Origin: Salicibibacter cibi
Lineage (GTDB): Bacteria; Bacillota; Bacilli; Bacillales; Marinococcaceae
DNA: 64,000 nt
Direction: 5' to 3'
Assembly: GCF_016495865.1 (NCBI RefSeq)
Contig: NZ_CP054706.1
Span: 372,001 to 436,000 of the forward strand
Both the position numbers and the translations under genes were made by a program. The notes below the pieces were generated by a model. It saw nothing but the letters and a program-made list of their open reading frames with translations. It made no database searches and was not told the origin of the DNA. This document shows, in pieces, positions 26,914 to 35,193 of this stretch (position 1 is the stretch's first letter; each line of letters starts with the position of its first letter).

Positions 26914-27410
26914 GTTATAAAAATAGCGGGAAAACGACACTAATGGGAGAATTGGTAGAAGCTTTGTCTGTTCGGGGGCAGCACGTTTCCGCGTTGAAAC
27001 ATCACGGCCATGGTGGAGAACCGGCTTCCCCGGATTCTTCAACCGATAGCGAACGTTTTTCCCAAGCGGGCACCATTACTTCCGCCGTTGAAGGAGATGG
27101 CGTTTTGAGACTGTCCGCGGTGCAAAACGAATGGTCATTGGAGCAATTGTTGCGTGTGCAGGCGCAATTTGGGCCGGACGTGATCTTAGTCGAAGGTTGG
27201 AAGCATGCAGGTTGCCCCAAAGTCGTCTTGTTACGTGGCCGTGATGACTGGAAAATTTTATCTCAACTCACCAATGTTTGTTGTGTGCTGTACCGGGGAG
27301 AAAAGCCGCAAACACAACTGCCTTCTTTTTCTCTCGATGAGCCATCGCACGATTATCTGCATTGGATCGTAAGTGAGGTGGAGGATAGCGATGCAATCAA
27401 ATTTGTTTAA
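26874..27410 (+). CDS. mobB: Molybdopterin-guanine dinucleotide biosynthesis protein MobB
   Basis: A 178-residue P-loop GTPase-like protein (VGYKNSGKTTLMGELVEALS, VILVEGWKHAG) that assists MobA. GTG 26874 is placed five bases after AAAGGAAG; ATG 26880 also fits. It overlaps moeA by 40 bases and its 3' end overlaps moaE by 20, showing tight packing. Confidence 0.9.
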   Translation: MAMGQHCRVLQVVGYKNSGKTTLMGELVEALSVRGQHVSALKHHGHGGEPASPDSSTDSERFSQAGTITSAVEGDGVLRLSAVQNEWSLEQLLRVQAQFGPDVILVEGWKHAGCPKVVLLRGRDDWKILSQLTNVCCVLYRGEKPQTQLPSFSLDEPSHDYLHWIVSEVEDSDAIKFV

Positions 27411-27843
27411 TCTGACGTGGGAACCAATAGACATACAACAGGTAATTGATAAAGTCGTCGATCGCAATTGCGGGGCGATTGCAACGTTCATTGGAACCGT
27501 GCGGGAAATGACCGCAGACAAGAAAACGCTGCAGTTGGAATACCAAGCCTATGAACCGATGGCCGTCAAAACGCTGGCGCAAATCGGTGAAGAGGTGCAA
27601 AGGAAATGGCCCGGGACAAAGGTTGCCATTACGCATCGACTCGGTACGCTCGGCATTTCCGATATCGCGATCGTCGTAGCTGTCTCGTCCCCCCACCGAA
27701 AACCTGCCTATGAAGCGAATGAATATATAATGGAGAGAATCAAAGATATGGTTCCGATATGGAAAAAAGAATTTTGGGAAGACGGGACCCAATGGGTCGG
27801 CGATCAACGGGAAACGACGTCTTATGAGGAGGAAAATCGATGA
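27391..27843 (+). CDS. moaE: Molybdopterin synthase catalytic subunit MoaE
   Basis: A 150-residue protein. CGAIATFIGTVREMTADKKT, LEYQAYEPMA, ITHRLGTLGISDIAI and the C-terminal PIWKKEFWEDGTQWVGD contain the conserved active-site lysines of MoaE. With thiocarboxylated MoaD it transfers sulphur to cPMP. ATG 27391 follows GGAGG. The stop overlaps the moaD start (ATGA). Confidence 0.95.
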   Translation: MQSNLFNLTWEPIDIQQVIDKVVDRNCGAIATFIGTVREMTADKKTLQLEYQAYEPMAVKTLAQIGEEVQRKWPGTKVAITHRLGTLGISDIAIVVAVSSPHRKPAYEANEYIMERIKDMVPIWKKEFWEDGTQWVGDQRETTSYEEENR

Positions 27844-28073
27844 TACAAGTGCTTCTTTTCGCTCGTGTTCAGGAGGAAGCAGGAACGGATCGTCTCGAAG
27901 CGGATGTTGCCGGAGAATCGATCAGAGAACTGAAACGTTGGATGGAAGATCGCTATCCGGTGTCCTCACTCGCCCGCACGATGACCGCTGTGAACGAAGA
28001 ATTCGCAAATGATGATGAAGTGATCAACGAAGGAGACACCGTTGCGTTTATTCCGCCCGTAAGTGGGGGATAA
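27840..28073 (+). CDS. moaD: Molybdopterin synthase sulphur carrier subunit MoaD
   Basis: A 77-residue ubiquitin-like protein ending in the required double glycine (PPVSGG). It carries sulphur as a thiocarboxylate made by the MoeB-type enzyme encoded in the same operon. GAGGAGG precedes the overlapping ATG 27840. It is the last gene of the operon. Confidence 0.93.
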   Translation: MIQVLLFARVQEEAGTDRLEADVAGESIRELKRWMEDRYPVSSLARTMTAVNEEFANDDEVINEGDTVAFIPPVSGG

Positions 28074-28097
28074 GTGTAAAGCCTGACCTTCAACATG

Positions 28098-28137
28098 CAT
28101 AGGGGCTTTTGAAGCAAGCCCCTGCCTGTCCTATTTT
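28098..28137. terminator. Hairpin between moaD and treR
   Basis: AGGGGCTT and AAGCCCCT form a short stem; a T6 tract (28132-28137) follows on the plus strand only after a 12-base gap. It probably separates the convergent moa and tre operons. Confidence 0.45.
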
Positions 28138-28823
28138 TTCACTCTCCTCGCGAAATCCACGAATCGAAATTTATCGGATCGGTGCCTAGATTCCGTGTAT
28201 TGAAAAAGTGTTGCATCTTCCAAATACGTATAGCTTCTAATAACGACGATGACATGATTTTCTGCAAGGTCCAGATAGTTTTGATCCTCTTCCGAAGGTT
28301 CTTCAATCACGATTTCCTTATGGGCAAAGCTAATCGTAAGCCCCAGTTCGTTTTCGATATAATCGTATATGCTTTTTTCGCTTATTTCCTTCGTTAAGTG
28401 TGGAACATCCTGTGCTGAAAAGATATCTTTATCCAGGATAATACGTTCTCCGTCAATGTGCCGGACACGATGGACATGCCAAACTATCCCTTCTTCCCCG
28501 AGTTGACCAAATTCCTGTTTCAAATGAATGACCTCGGTTTTCGTGCGTGAACCCAGCTTTTGGCTAAGTTCTTGAAAGGTCGTTACCCCGGAAAAAGGGA
28601 AGTTGATTCTCGACATATCCAGAACAATCGAGCCCTTCCCTTGTACTTTTTGAATATAGCCGTGTTCGGATAACATTTTCAGCGCTTTACGGATGGTTTC
28701 TCGAGAGGCATTGTACGTGATAGCCAACTGATGCTCGGAAGGCAGTGTTGTACCCGCTTGATAAGTGCCTGCTTCAATACGTTCACTTAATTGTTTATAA
28801 ATGTCTTGGAATTTCCTCTTCAT
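28131..28823 (-). CDS. treR: Trehalose operon repressor TreR (GntR family)
   Basis: A 230-residue GntR/HutC-type regulator. The winged helix is at 1-70 (LSERIEAGTYQAGTTLPSEH, TYNASRETIRKALKMLSEHG) and a UTRA effector domain follows. In Bacillus TreR binds TTGTATATACAA and is released by trehalose-6-phosphate. Such boxes are present at 32045, 32083 and, with one mismatch, 30517. It is eight bases downstream of treA in the operon treP-treA-treR. Confidence 0.92.
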   Translation of the reverse strand: MKRKFQDIYKQLSERIEAGTYQAGTTLPSEHQLAITYNASRETIRKALKMLSEHGYIQKVQGKGSIVLDMSRINFPFSGVTTFQELSQKLGSRTKTEVIHLKQEFGQLGEEGIVWHVHRVRHIDGERIILDKDIFSAQDVPHLTKEISEKSIYDYIENELGLTISFAHKEIVIEEPSEEDQNYLDLAENHVIVVIRSYTYLEDATLFQYTESRHRSDKFRFVDFARRVKK

Positions 28824-28831
28824 TTTCCCAC

Positions 28832-30487
28832 CTACTCCGTGAAATAAAAAACAAGCGATTCATAAGGCGCAAGCGCCATCGTTGCCCTCAATTCTCGGTT
28901 ATCCCCATCGTTGCTTAAGAGTAAGGTTGCATTTTTTTCAAGTAATCCCCCGGGACAGGAAAACGTTGTTTCCGTTCCATAAAAATTATTAATGACGAGA
29001 AGCGTTTCCTTTTTCCAAGTTCGTTTGTACGCGAATATTTGATCGTCATCCGGAGAAAGGAGTTCATAGTTTCCATAAGTGATGATGCCATATTCTTTAC
29101 GTAAGCGAGTTAATTTTTTATAGTGATGAAAAATAGAGTTTGGATTCGAAAGGGCCTTTTCTGCGTTTATTTCTTTGTAATCCGTATTTACATCGATCCA
29201 TGGCGTTCCACTCGTAAACCCGGCATGGGGACTGTCATTCCATTGGACGGGCGTACGAGCGTTGTCACGGGATTTTTCTTTTAAAATCGCCAATACCTCT
29301 TCTTCACTTAAACCATTTTGGAGGAGTTTTTCGTACATATTGTGGGATTCTACATCTCGGTACCGGGAAATATCATCAAACTTTGGGTTTGTCATGCCGA
29401 ATTCTTCGCCTTGGTAGATGTATGGGGTCCCTTGCATCATATGGATCGTAGTTGCCAGCATTTTGGCGGATTTATTGTGATACTCGCGTTCATGGCCAAA
29501 ACGACTCACAATGCGCGGCTGGTCATGATTACACCAGAAGAGCGCATTCCAACCTCCGCCTTCATGCATGCGCACTTGCCATTCGGAAAGAATGTTTTTC
29601 AGTGAGTGGAAATTAAAATCGGCGAGTGCCCATTTTTCCCCGTTCGGATAATCGACCTTTAAATGATGAAATTGAAACGTCATGCTAAGTTCACGGCGAG
29701 CGGGATTGGAATATTTAATACAATGATCAATGGATGTCGACGACATTTCCCCGACAGTCATACTGTCATAATTGGACAAAACTTCCCGGTTCATTTCATG
29801 CAAATATTCATGTACTCGCGGGCCATCTGTGTAAAATTTTCGTCCATCTCCGGATGGATCATTAAGAAACCGTTGATCCTTGGAAATGAGATTAATGACA
29901 TCAAGCCTGAACCCATCGATTCCTTTTTCAAACCAAAATGTCATCATATCATAAATGTGTTTTCGAAGTTCTTCATTTTCCCAGTTAAGGTCACCCTGTG
30001 TAACATCAAACAAATGTAAATAGTAATCTTCTGTTGCATCATTATATTCCCAGGCGTTTCCGCCGAATCTTGATTGCCAATTATTCGGATCTTCTTTCCA
30101 GATATAAAAATCCCGATAACGGGCGTCCCTGGAGGTTTTCGCATTTTTAAACCAATCGTGTGAAGTGGATGTATGGTTAACGACGAGGTCCATGATTAAC
30201 CGCATCCCGCGACGATGGGTTTCGGACAACAGCTGTTCAAAATCTTCCATCGTTCCATAGTCGGAGTTTATGGCATAATAATCGGATATATCATACCCGT
30301 GGTCATTTTGCGGGGAGACATAAATGGGAGTCAGCCATATCACATCCACCCCCAATTCTTTTAAGTAATCGAGTTTTTCGATGATCCCCGGTAGATCTCC
30401 CATGCCGTTCCCGGTTGTATCATTAAAGCTTTTTGGATAAATTTGATAAACGGTTGATCTTCTCCACCATTCTTCCATGGTCGTCAC
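28832..30487 (-). CDS. treA: Trehalose-6-phosphate hydrolase (alpha,alpha-phosphotrehalase)
   Basis: A 551-residue GH13 enzyme cutting trehalose-6-phosphate to glucose and glucose-6-phosphate. The four GH13 regions are visible: DLVVNHTS, GFRLDVINLI (nucleophile D), VGEMSS (acid/base E) and WCNHDQPR. It is soluble, with no signal peptide, and of normal length. AAAGGGG lies before ATG 30487. It follows treP after an 82-base gap that holds a third TreR-like box. Confidence 0.95.
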   Translation of the reverse strand: MTTMEEWWRRSTVYQIYPKSFNDTTGNGMGDLPGIIEKLDYLKELGVDVIWLTPIYVSPQNDHGYDISDYYAINSDYGTMEDFEQLLSETHRRGMRLIMDLVVNHTSTSHDWFKNAKTSRDARYRDFYIWKEDPNNWQSRFGGNAWEYNDATEDYYLHLFDVTQGDLNWENEELRKHIYDMMTFWFEKGIDGFRLDVINLISKDQRFLNDPSGDGRKFYTDGPRVHEYLHEMNREVLSNYDSMTVGEMSSTSIDHCIKYSNPARRELSMTFQFHHLKVDYPNGEKWALADFNFHSLKNILSEWQVRMHEGGGWNALFWCNHDQPRIVSRFGHEREYHNKSAKMLATTIHMMQGTPYIYQGEEFGMTNPKFDDISRYRDVESHNMYEKLLQNGLSEEEVLAILKEKSRDNARTPVQWNDSPHAGFTSGTPWIDVNTDYKEINAEKALSNPNSIFHHYKKLTRLRKEYGIITYGNYELLSPDDDQIFAYKRTWKKETLLVINNFYGTETTFSCPGGLLEKNATLLLSNDGDNRELRATMALAPYESLVFYFTE

Positions 30488-30516
30488 CCCTTTCTTTTAT
30501 GGTACAGTATCATAAC

Positions 30517-30528
30517 ATGTATATACAA
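30517..30528. promoter_or_regulatory. TreR-like operator before treA
   Basis: ATGTATATACAA differs by one base from the TreR palindrome TTGTATATACAA. It lies 29 bases upstream of treA, between treP and treA, and could give local control or an internal promoter. Confidence 0.6.
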
Positions 30529-30569
30529 GTTATGGAGAAAAGAAACTGTAGGGCTACAGTTTCTTACGG

Positions 30570-32000
30570 TCATTCGTGTAAACTTTTCGGTTTTGTAAAG
30601 CGGGCGAAGAGTAGCGTTAAAAGAAACGGAACGAGGATGACGATTACCATCCCGATGCCGAATGCTCCCCAGCTGCCAATCTGGATCGAAAAGATGCCGG
30701 GTACCCCGCCGATACCAACGGAAGTGGCAAGAACTTGATTAATAGTAACGAACATCCCGGCAATGGATGAACCAATAATGGCAAAGATGAACGGGAAGCG
30801 AAAACGTAAATTCACTCCGAACAAAGCCGGTTCGGTAATACCCAGCCAGGCGGATAGGCCTGAGGTTCCGGATAAGCCTTTCAGATTGTTGTTTTTGAAA
30901 ACAAAATACATGGCAAATGCAGCAGAACCTTGCGCAATATTGGACAATGCCAAAATCGGCCATAAAAATGTTCCGTCCGCTGCAGTTGTCAGTTGTATAT
31001 CGACCGCAAGAAACGTATGGTGCATGCCGGTGATCACGAGCGGCGCATAAACGGCTCCGTACAATAGCCCCGCAAAGACGGGCAACGTATCAAACAGCCA
31101 AATAAATCCGTCAATAATCGAGTTTCCGATGGCAAATGTGATTGGCCCGATCACAATAAAAGCCAAGAAACCTGTGACAAGCAGGGCAATAGGTGCGACT
31201 AACAGCAGTTGAATGGAATCGGGAATTCGTTTACGTAAAAACACTTCCAATTTTGCCAGTATAATCCCCGCCACAAAAATTGGCAACACTTGTCCTTGAT
31301 AACCGATCGCCTGAATTTCCAGACCAAAAATGTTCCATGTCGGAATGCTTTCGCCTAACGCTACCGCTTCCCCGTACGCATTGGCGTCCATCAAATCAGG
31401 ATGGACTAAAATAAGCCCCATTACAATTCCCAAAAGGGGATTCCCGCCAAAACGTTTCACGGTCGACCAACCAATCAATGCCGGTAAAAATACAAATGCC
31501 GTACTGGCGATCACATTAATGATATCTGCGAAATCCGCCCATTGTGGGTAAACATCAATGAGGGAGGCTTCATCGAAAAAGATTCCTTCCCCTGTTAAAA
31601 GATTATCGATTCCAAGTAATAACCCTGCGGTTACGATTGCCGGAAGAATCGGGATAAAAACATCTGCCAGTACTTTGATCGCCCGTTGCAGTAGCTTTCC
31701 TTTATTCTCGGCATCTTCTTTGGTTTCCTCTTTTGATTGTTCTTCTCTACCGGTGATCGTCATCAATTCTTTATATACTTTATCTACAACTCCATTGCCG
31801 AGAATGATTTGTAGTTGTCCATTAGAGTAAAAAGAACCTTTAACCGCTTCAATATTTTCGAGTTCTTCCGTGTTGACTTTTTCAGTATCGTTGACAACCA
31901 TGCGAAGACGTGTCACGCAATGTGTTGCCGAGGATATGTTCTCTTCCCCGCCTATCTTTTCCAAAATTTGTTCTGCTGTCTTACGATAGGTCGCTCCCAT
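30570..32000 (-). CDS. treP: Trehalose-specific PTS transporter, EIIBC
   Basis: A 476-residue PTS permease. The IIB domain is at 1-85 with the phosphocysteine in ISSATHCVTRLRMVV, followed by a linker rich in E/K and a IIC domain with about ten membrane helices (GMHHTFLAVDIQLT, GITEPALFGV). It lacks a IIA domain, so phosphate must come from a glucose-type IIA; such a gene lies 230 bases upstream, divergent. ATG 32000 is chosen with GGGAGG six bases upstream, rather than GTG 32006. Confidence 0.94.
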   Translation of the reverse strand: MGATYRKTAEQILEKIGGEENISSATHCVTRLRMVVNDTEKVNTEELENIEAVKGSFYSNGQLQIILGNGVVDKVYKELMTITGREEQSKEETKEDAENKGKLLQRAIKVLADVFIPILPAIVTAGLLLGIDNLLTGEGIFFDEASLIDVYPQWADFADIINVIASTAFVFLPALIGWSTVKRFGGNPLLGIVMGLILVHPDLMDANAYGEAVALGESIPTWNIFGLEIQAIGYQGQVLPIFVAGIILAKLEVFLRKRIPDSIQLLLVAPIALLVTGFLAFIVIGPITFAIGNSIIDGFIWLFDTLPVFAGLLYGAVYAPLVITGMHHTFLAVDIQLTTAADGTFLWPILALSNIAQGSAAFAMYFVFKNNNLKGLSGTSGLSAWLGITEPALFGVNLRFRFPFIFAIIGSSIAGMFVTINQVLATSVGIGGVPGIFSIQIGSWGAFGIGMVIVILVPFLLTLLFARFTKPKSLHE

Positions 32001-32013
32001 ATTCACCCTCCCG

Positions 32014-32029
32014 TTGGTAACGCTTACAT
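32014..32029 (-). promoter_or_regulatory. CcpA cre box upstream of treP
   Basis: On the minus strand ATGTAAGCGTTACCAA fits the cre consensus WTGNAARCGNWWWCAW with one mismatch. It lies 13 bases before the treP start, where CcpA would block transcription in glucose. Confidence 0.7.
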
Positions 32030-32044
32030 GATTAGCCCGTAAAT

Positions 32045-32094
32045 TTGTATATACAAGATTGTTTGCCTGTATACAGTTTAGCTTGTATATACAA
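32045..32094. promoter_or_regulatory. Two TreR operators in the treP promoter region
   Basis: Two perfect TTGTATATACAA palindromes lie at 32045-32056 and 32083-32094, with a shorter palindrome CTGTATACAG at 32067-32076 between. Their centres are 38 bases apart. This is the known arrangement of Bacillus TreR sites. Confidence 0.88.
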
Positions 32095-32231
32095 ATGAGT
32101 CAATAAACGATATTATAACAGTAGGATCATGTTGATCCTTTCAATAAACGGTATAAACACCGTGGTTTAGTCTGCCTGCAAGTGGGGGATAAGGAGAGTA
32201 AAATCAGAATGAAAAGCGAGGATTCCGTTGT

Positions 32232-32726
32232 ATGTTCAAAAAATTATTTAAAAGTAAATCTGAAGAAGACACAATCGTCGCGCCAATGTCAGGGAAAGTT
32301 ATCAACCTGGAAGACGTGCCCGATCCGACGTTTTCAGAGAAAATGATGGGCGATGGTATTGCCATTGAACCTTCAGATGGGAAGGTTGTGGCCCCGGTCA
32401 AAGGAAAAATCGTGCAAATTTTCCCGACGAAGCACGCGGTTGGAATTGAAACAGAGCAGGGCGTAGAAATTTTGATTCATATTGGATTGGAAACCGTGTC
32501 CATGGACGGCGATGGATTTGAAGGTCACGTGGAAGAAAATGATAAAGTGAAACCGGGAACGCCCCTCGTTACGTTTGATGTGGAAAAAGTAAAGGAAAAA
32601 GCAGCCGGTACAATTAGCCCTATTATTATTACGAACGGACAAGAGAAGGATCAAATGGAATTCTCGAATGAGGAAGAGGTCGAAGCAGGAAAAACAATAC
32701 TTTTTACGTATCGCAGAGACTCCTGA
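32232..32726 (+). CDS. crr: PTS glucose-type IIA component
   Basis: A 164-residue single-domain IIA(Glc). Seen are the start APMSGKVINLEDVPDPTFSEKMMGDGIAI, the KHAVGIE loop and the phosphohistidine in ILIHIGLETV. It transfers phosphate from HPr to IIB domains. It is divergent from treP and most likely serves TreP, which has no IIA. The upstream gap contains the TreR boxes on its treP side, so co-regulation is possible. AGCGAGG precedes ATG 32232. Confidence 0.93.
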   Translation: MFKKLFKSKSEEDTIVAPMSGKVINLEDVPDPTFSEKMMGDGIAIEPSDGKVVAPVKGKIVQIFPTKHAVGIETEQGVEILIHIGLETVSMDGDGFEGHVEENDKVKPGTPLVTFDVEKVKEKAAGTISPIIITNGQEKDQMEFSNEEEVEAGKTILFTYRRDS

Positions 32727-32741
32727 TGAGGGGTCTTTTTT
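32715..32741 (+). terminator. Terminator after crr
   Basis: AGACTCC and GGGGTCT form a short stem followed by TTTTTT at the end of the IIA gene. The stem starts within the last codons. Confidence 0.7.
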
Positions 32742-32916
32742 AAAGATTATAAATCCCGGTAGCTATAAAACGTTTTTATGAGATCCGAAACGCGAGGGTG
32801 AACCCGTTCGGTCTCCAAGAAGTTCCTTCCTATATTGTCTCCTGCAGTCGGCCAGGGATTATCTTGAACATTGGTCCGGCAATAACGAGCTATGGTAAAA
32901 TGGTCCTGAATAAATA

Positions 32917-33202
32917 GGGACTGCTGACTAACGGAAAAAGACTGGCACATAAGCATTTTCCGTTGGTGTTGTCAAAACTGGATGCAAGGAAATCCATCCT
33001 ATAAGCAAAAAACCCTTGCACTTCTGGAAACGTACGGAGGGATGGTGCTGCAATGGCGAGACTCCAGCGGAAAAACGGACGCGTCCAAGACCCCGCAGCG
33101 CCGGTTTTGCGCGAGGAGGCTTGACCGTTCGTCCGCGGAAAGCGAAGCCATGGAAGCGACATCCCGGCTTCAGCTGATAGCTGCATGTTGTTCAGCAATC
33201 CC
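32917..33202 (+). mobile_element. MITE copy 1 (286 bp)
   Basis: The element runs from GGGACTGCTGACTAACGG to GTTCAGCAATCCC. The ends are inverted repeats of about 16 bp. TAAATA lies directly on both sides (32911-32916 and 33203-33208) as a target duplication. Two more copies lie at 37536 and 43124. The inside is well conserved, is GC-richer and has no transposase. A long open frame runs through it but differs in the other copies. The rest of the 495-base gap after crr has no visible gene. Confidence 0.88.
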
Positions 33203-33221
33203 TAAATATGGGAGGCTTATC

Positions 33222-33674
33222 ATGACGTTGTACGATTGGCTCGTATTTATCCATATAGTTTCCGCAATCGCCGGTTTGGGTCCGGGGTTTGCCATGACTT
33301 TTTTGACGCGAGGGGCGCGAACGATGACGGAGTTAAACCATGCTTTTCGATTGCGTCATCGATTGCACCGGTTTGTTATGATTGGCGGGGTTTTGCTGCT
33401 GATTACCGGGGTATGGATGGGGGCTTTGCAACCTGCGCTTTTTCAGCAAGGTTGGTATATCACGAGTTTAGTTTTGTTTCTCGTCGCTTTAGCGTTTGGC
33501 CCGTTCGTGTTGGTGCCCCGTTCCAAACCGGTCAAAGCGTTGTTAAACAAACATAAAGGCGATGATATCCCGGCATCGTACTACACTCTTTCCCGAACGC
33601 TGTTTTTCTGTGAGCACATCCTCAATAGTCTATTTTTAATCATTATCGTACTCATGATTTTGAAGCCGTTTTAA
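33222..33674 (+). CDS. Four-helix membrane protein (DUF2269 type)
   Basis: A 150-residue integral membrane protein with four hydrophobic helices. It starts MTLYDWLVFIHIVSAIAGLG, and the pattern WLxFxHIxxAxxGxG with RLHRFVMIGGVLLLITGVWM is that of the DUF2269 family. ATG 33222 is used because GGGAGG lies six bases upstream, outside the MITE. The frame is open 240 bases further into the MITE, but that part is not conserved coding sequence. The MITE ends 19 bases before the start, so the native promoter was probably displaced. Confidence 0.75.
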   Translation: MTLYDWLVFIHIVSAIAGLGPGFAMTFLTRGARTMTELNHAFRLRHRLHRFVMIGGVLLLITGVWMGALQPALFQQGWYITSLVLFLVALAFGPFVLVPRSKPVKALLNKHKGDDIPASYYTLSRTLFFCEHILNSLFLIIIVLMILKPF

Positions 33675-33686
33675 GTAGGTGATGGC

Positions 33687-34085
33687 GTGATAAAGACCGT
33701 TCTAACGATATGTGGCTCTCTTTCAGTCGCTTTAGGCGTGTTGGGTATCGTGCTTCCTTTACTGCCGACGACGCCATTTCTATTATTGGCCGCGGCGTGC
33801 TATGCCAAAAGTTCGGACAGATTGTACCATTGGTTAATCACGAATAAACATTTTGGTTCCTATATTGAAAATTACCGGGCAGGAAAAGGAATTCCATTAA
33901 AAGCAAAGGTTACGGCGGTATTGGTTTTATGGGTGTCTTTATTTTTAACCATCTTTTTTGTCATTCCTTTGGCAAGCGTACAATGGCTTCTGTTTTTCAT
34001 CGGAGCGTGTGTCACAGGCTTTATCCTCAAGCAAAAGACGTTGCAGTTAAGCGAAGTGCCGCACAGGAAACAACAGACCGAATGA
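33687..34085 (+). CDS. YbaN/DUF454 family inner-membrane protein
   Basis: A 132-residue protein with LGVLGIVLPLLPTTPFLLLAAACYAKSS, the signature of the DUF454/YbaN family, and three to four membrane helices. The start is GTG 33687, as the nearby ATG reads into a stop. It is 12 bases after the DUF2269 gene. In other bacteria such genes accompany heme or iron functions, but the role is unknown. The 3' end overlaps a decayed modB relic on the other strand. Confidence 0.8.
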   Translation: MIKTVLTICGSLSVALGVLGIVLPLLPTTPFLLLAAACYAKSSDRLYHWLITNKHFGSYIENYRAGKGIPLKAKVTAVLVLWVSLFLTIFFVIPLASVQWLLFFIGACVTGFILKQKTLQLSEVPHRKQQTE

Positions 34086-34300
34086 TAACAGCACAATCAC
34101 GATGATCCATGCTCAAGCAAGTGTCGTGTCGCCGGCTTCTAAAGCTGTAAAAAATGGCGATCGGCATCGTTTGCGTGCGCCGGGGATGTTGCCGGCGAGC
34201 ATAAAGGCAGCCCCAAATTCTCCGAGTGCTTGGGAAAAGCTGAGGATGAGACAGGTAACGAGGAACTGGGAGGTCAATGGCAGCAAAATATGGATTAATA
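34075..34300 (-). pseudogene. Relic of a molybdate permease gene (modB)
   Basis: On the minus strand the sequence HILLPLTSQFLVTCLILSFS then QALGEFGAAFMLAGNIPG is clearly the C-terminal third of a ModB-type permease. Two compensating frameshifts follow (TQTMPIAIF and then ALEAGDTTLA). A TGA at 34115-34113 stands where DTTLAWAWI is expected. The end AWIIVIVLLSFG is still legible. An intact modB lies 900 bases away on the other strand. Confidence 0.8.
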
Positions 34301-34309
34301 AAATCATGA

Positions 34310-34381
34310 TATAATTTAAAGAAATAATTAGTTTGATCCTGATCATCTGAAATCTAAAAATGGAATATCTATATTTCCATT
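34310..34381 (+). promoter_or_regulatory. modA promoter with downstream dyad
   Basis: TATAAT at 34310-34315 lacks a clear -35. About 45 bases further, AATGGAA (34359-34365) and TTCCATT (34375-34381) form an inverted repeat just before the modA ribosome binding site. It could bind a repressor sensing molybdate, but it does not match the ModE box. Confidence 0.4.
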
Positions 34382-34401
34382 GATTTCATGGAGGCACTGA
34401 T

Positions 34402-35190
34402 ATGAAGAAGGTGTACATAATTGCAGTTGCATCCCTTCTTTTAGGCGGATGTAATAGTAATGAAAATTCGGGGGAAGAAAATGGGGAAGAAGCCAACGGG
34501 GAACCTGTCGAACTTTCGATCATGGCTGCAGCCAGCCTAACCGATGCCGTAAATGAGATTCAAGAACTTTACCAAGAAGAAGAAAATGTGGAATTTCTCA
34601 CTAATTACGGTTCTTCTGGGCAACTTCGTCAACAGATTATGCAGGGAGCCCCGGCTGATCTATTCTTATCTGCATCTCTTTCAGATATGGAAGAACTGGA
34701 TAGTGATGGCGCTGTGGCAGAATCCACCGACCTGCTTCAAAACCAATTAACACTAATTGCTACGCCGGATGCCGCTGATGCATTAAATGAATGGGGTGAT
34801 CTTCCGGAGGCAGATCTGCAAGGAATTGCTATGGGAGAGCCTGAAGCTGTCCCAGCAGGAAGCTACGCGCTTGAAGCACTGCAAAACTTGGACATGTGGG
34901 ATAGCGTCGAAGATAACATTATTAATGGGTCGGATGTTCGGCAAGTGCTGACATACGTGGAAACTGGCAATACGGATGCCGGACTGGTTTACCAGACGGA
35001 TGCGTTAACATCTGACGATATTGAAGTTGTTGACAACGCACCGGAGGAATCCCACGAGCCCATTCTATATCCTATCGGCCTGTTGACGGAAACTGATGAA
35101 GAGCAGGCAGCCCGGGATTTTTATGAATTTCTCCAAACAGAGGAAGCCTTGGATATTTTCGAAGCGTATGGCTTCGAGGGAGTCGAGTAA
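34402..35190 (+). CDS. modA: Molybdate-binding lipoprotein ModA
   Basis: A 262-residue exported lipoprotein with a short signal and lipobox LLLGGC (Cys 17). A very acidic linker (ENSGEENGEEANGE) precedes the binding domain: SIMAAASLTDAVNEI, NYGSSGQLRQQI, GAPADLFLSAS and VPAGSYALEAL, all typical of ModA/WtpA-type oxyanion binders. It would deliver molybdate or tungstate to ModB. ATG 34402 follows ATGGAGG. Molybdate uptake fits the Moco genes at 22-28 kb. Confidence 0.92.
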   Translation: MKKVYIIAVASLLLGGCNSNENSGEENGEEANGEPVELSIMAAASLTDAVNEIQELYQEEENVEFLTNYGSSGQLRQQIMQGAPADLFLSASLSDMEELDSDGAVAESTDLLQNQLTLIATPDAADALNEWGDLPEADLQGIAMGEPEAVPAGSYALEALQNLDMWDSVEDNIINGSDVRQVLTYVETGNTDAGLVYQTDALTSDDIEVVDNAPEESHEPILYPIGLLTETDEEQAARDFYEFLQTEEALDIFEAYGFEGVE

Positions 35191-35193
35191 GAC

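Noticed and set aside
32982..33221. Upstream part of the long open frame fused to the DUF2269-type gene
   Set aside because: It lies inside MITE copy 1; the corresponding frame in the other copies encodes different ends, and the real ribosome binding site and start are downstream.
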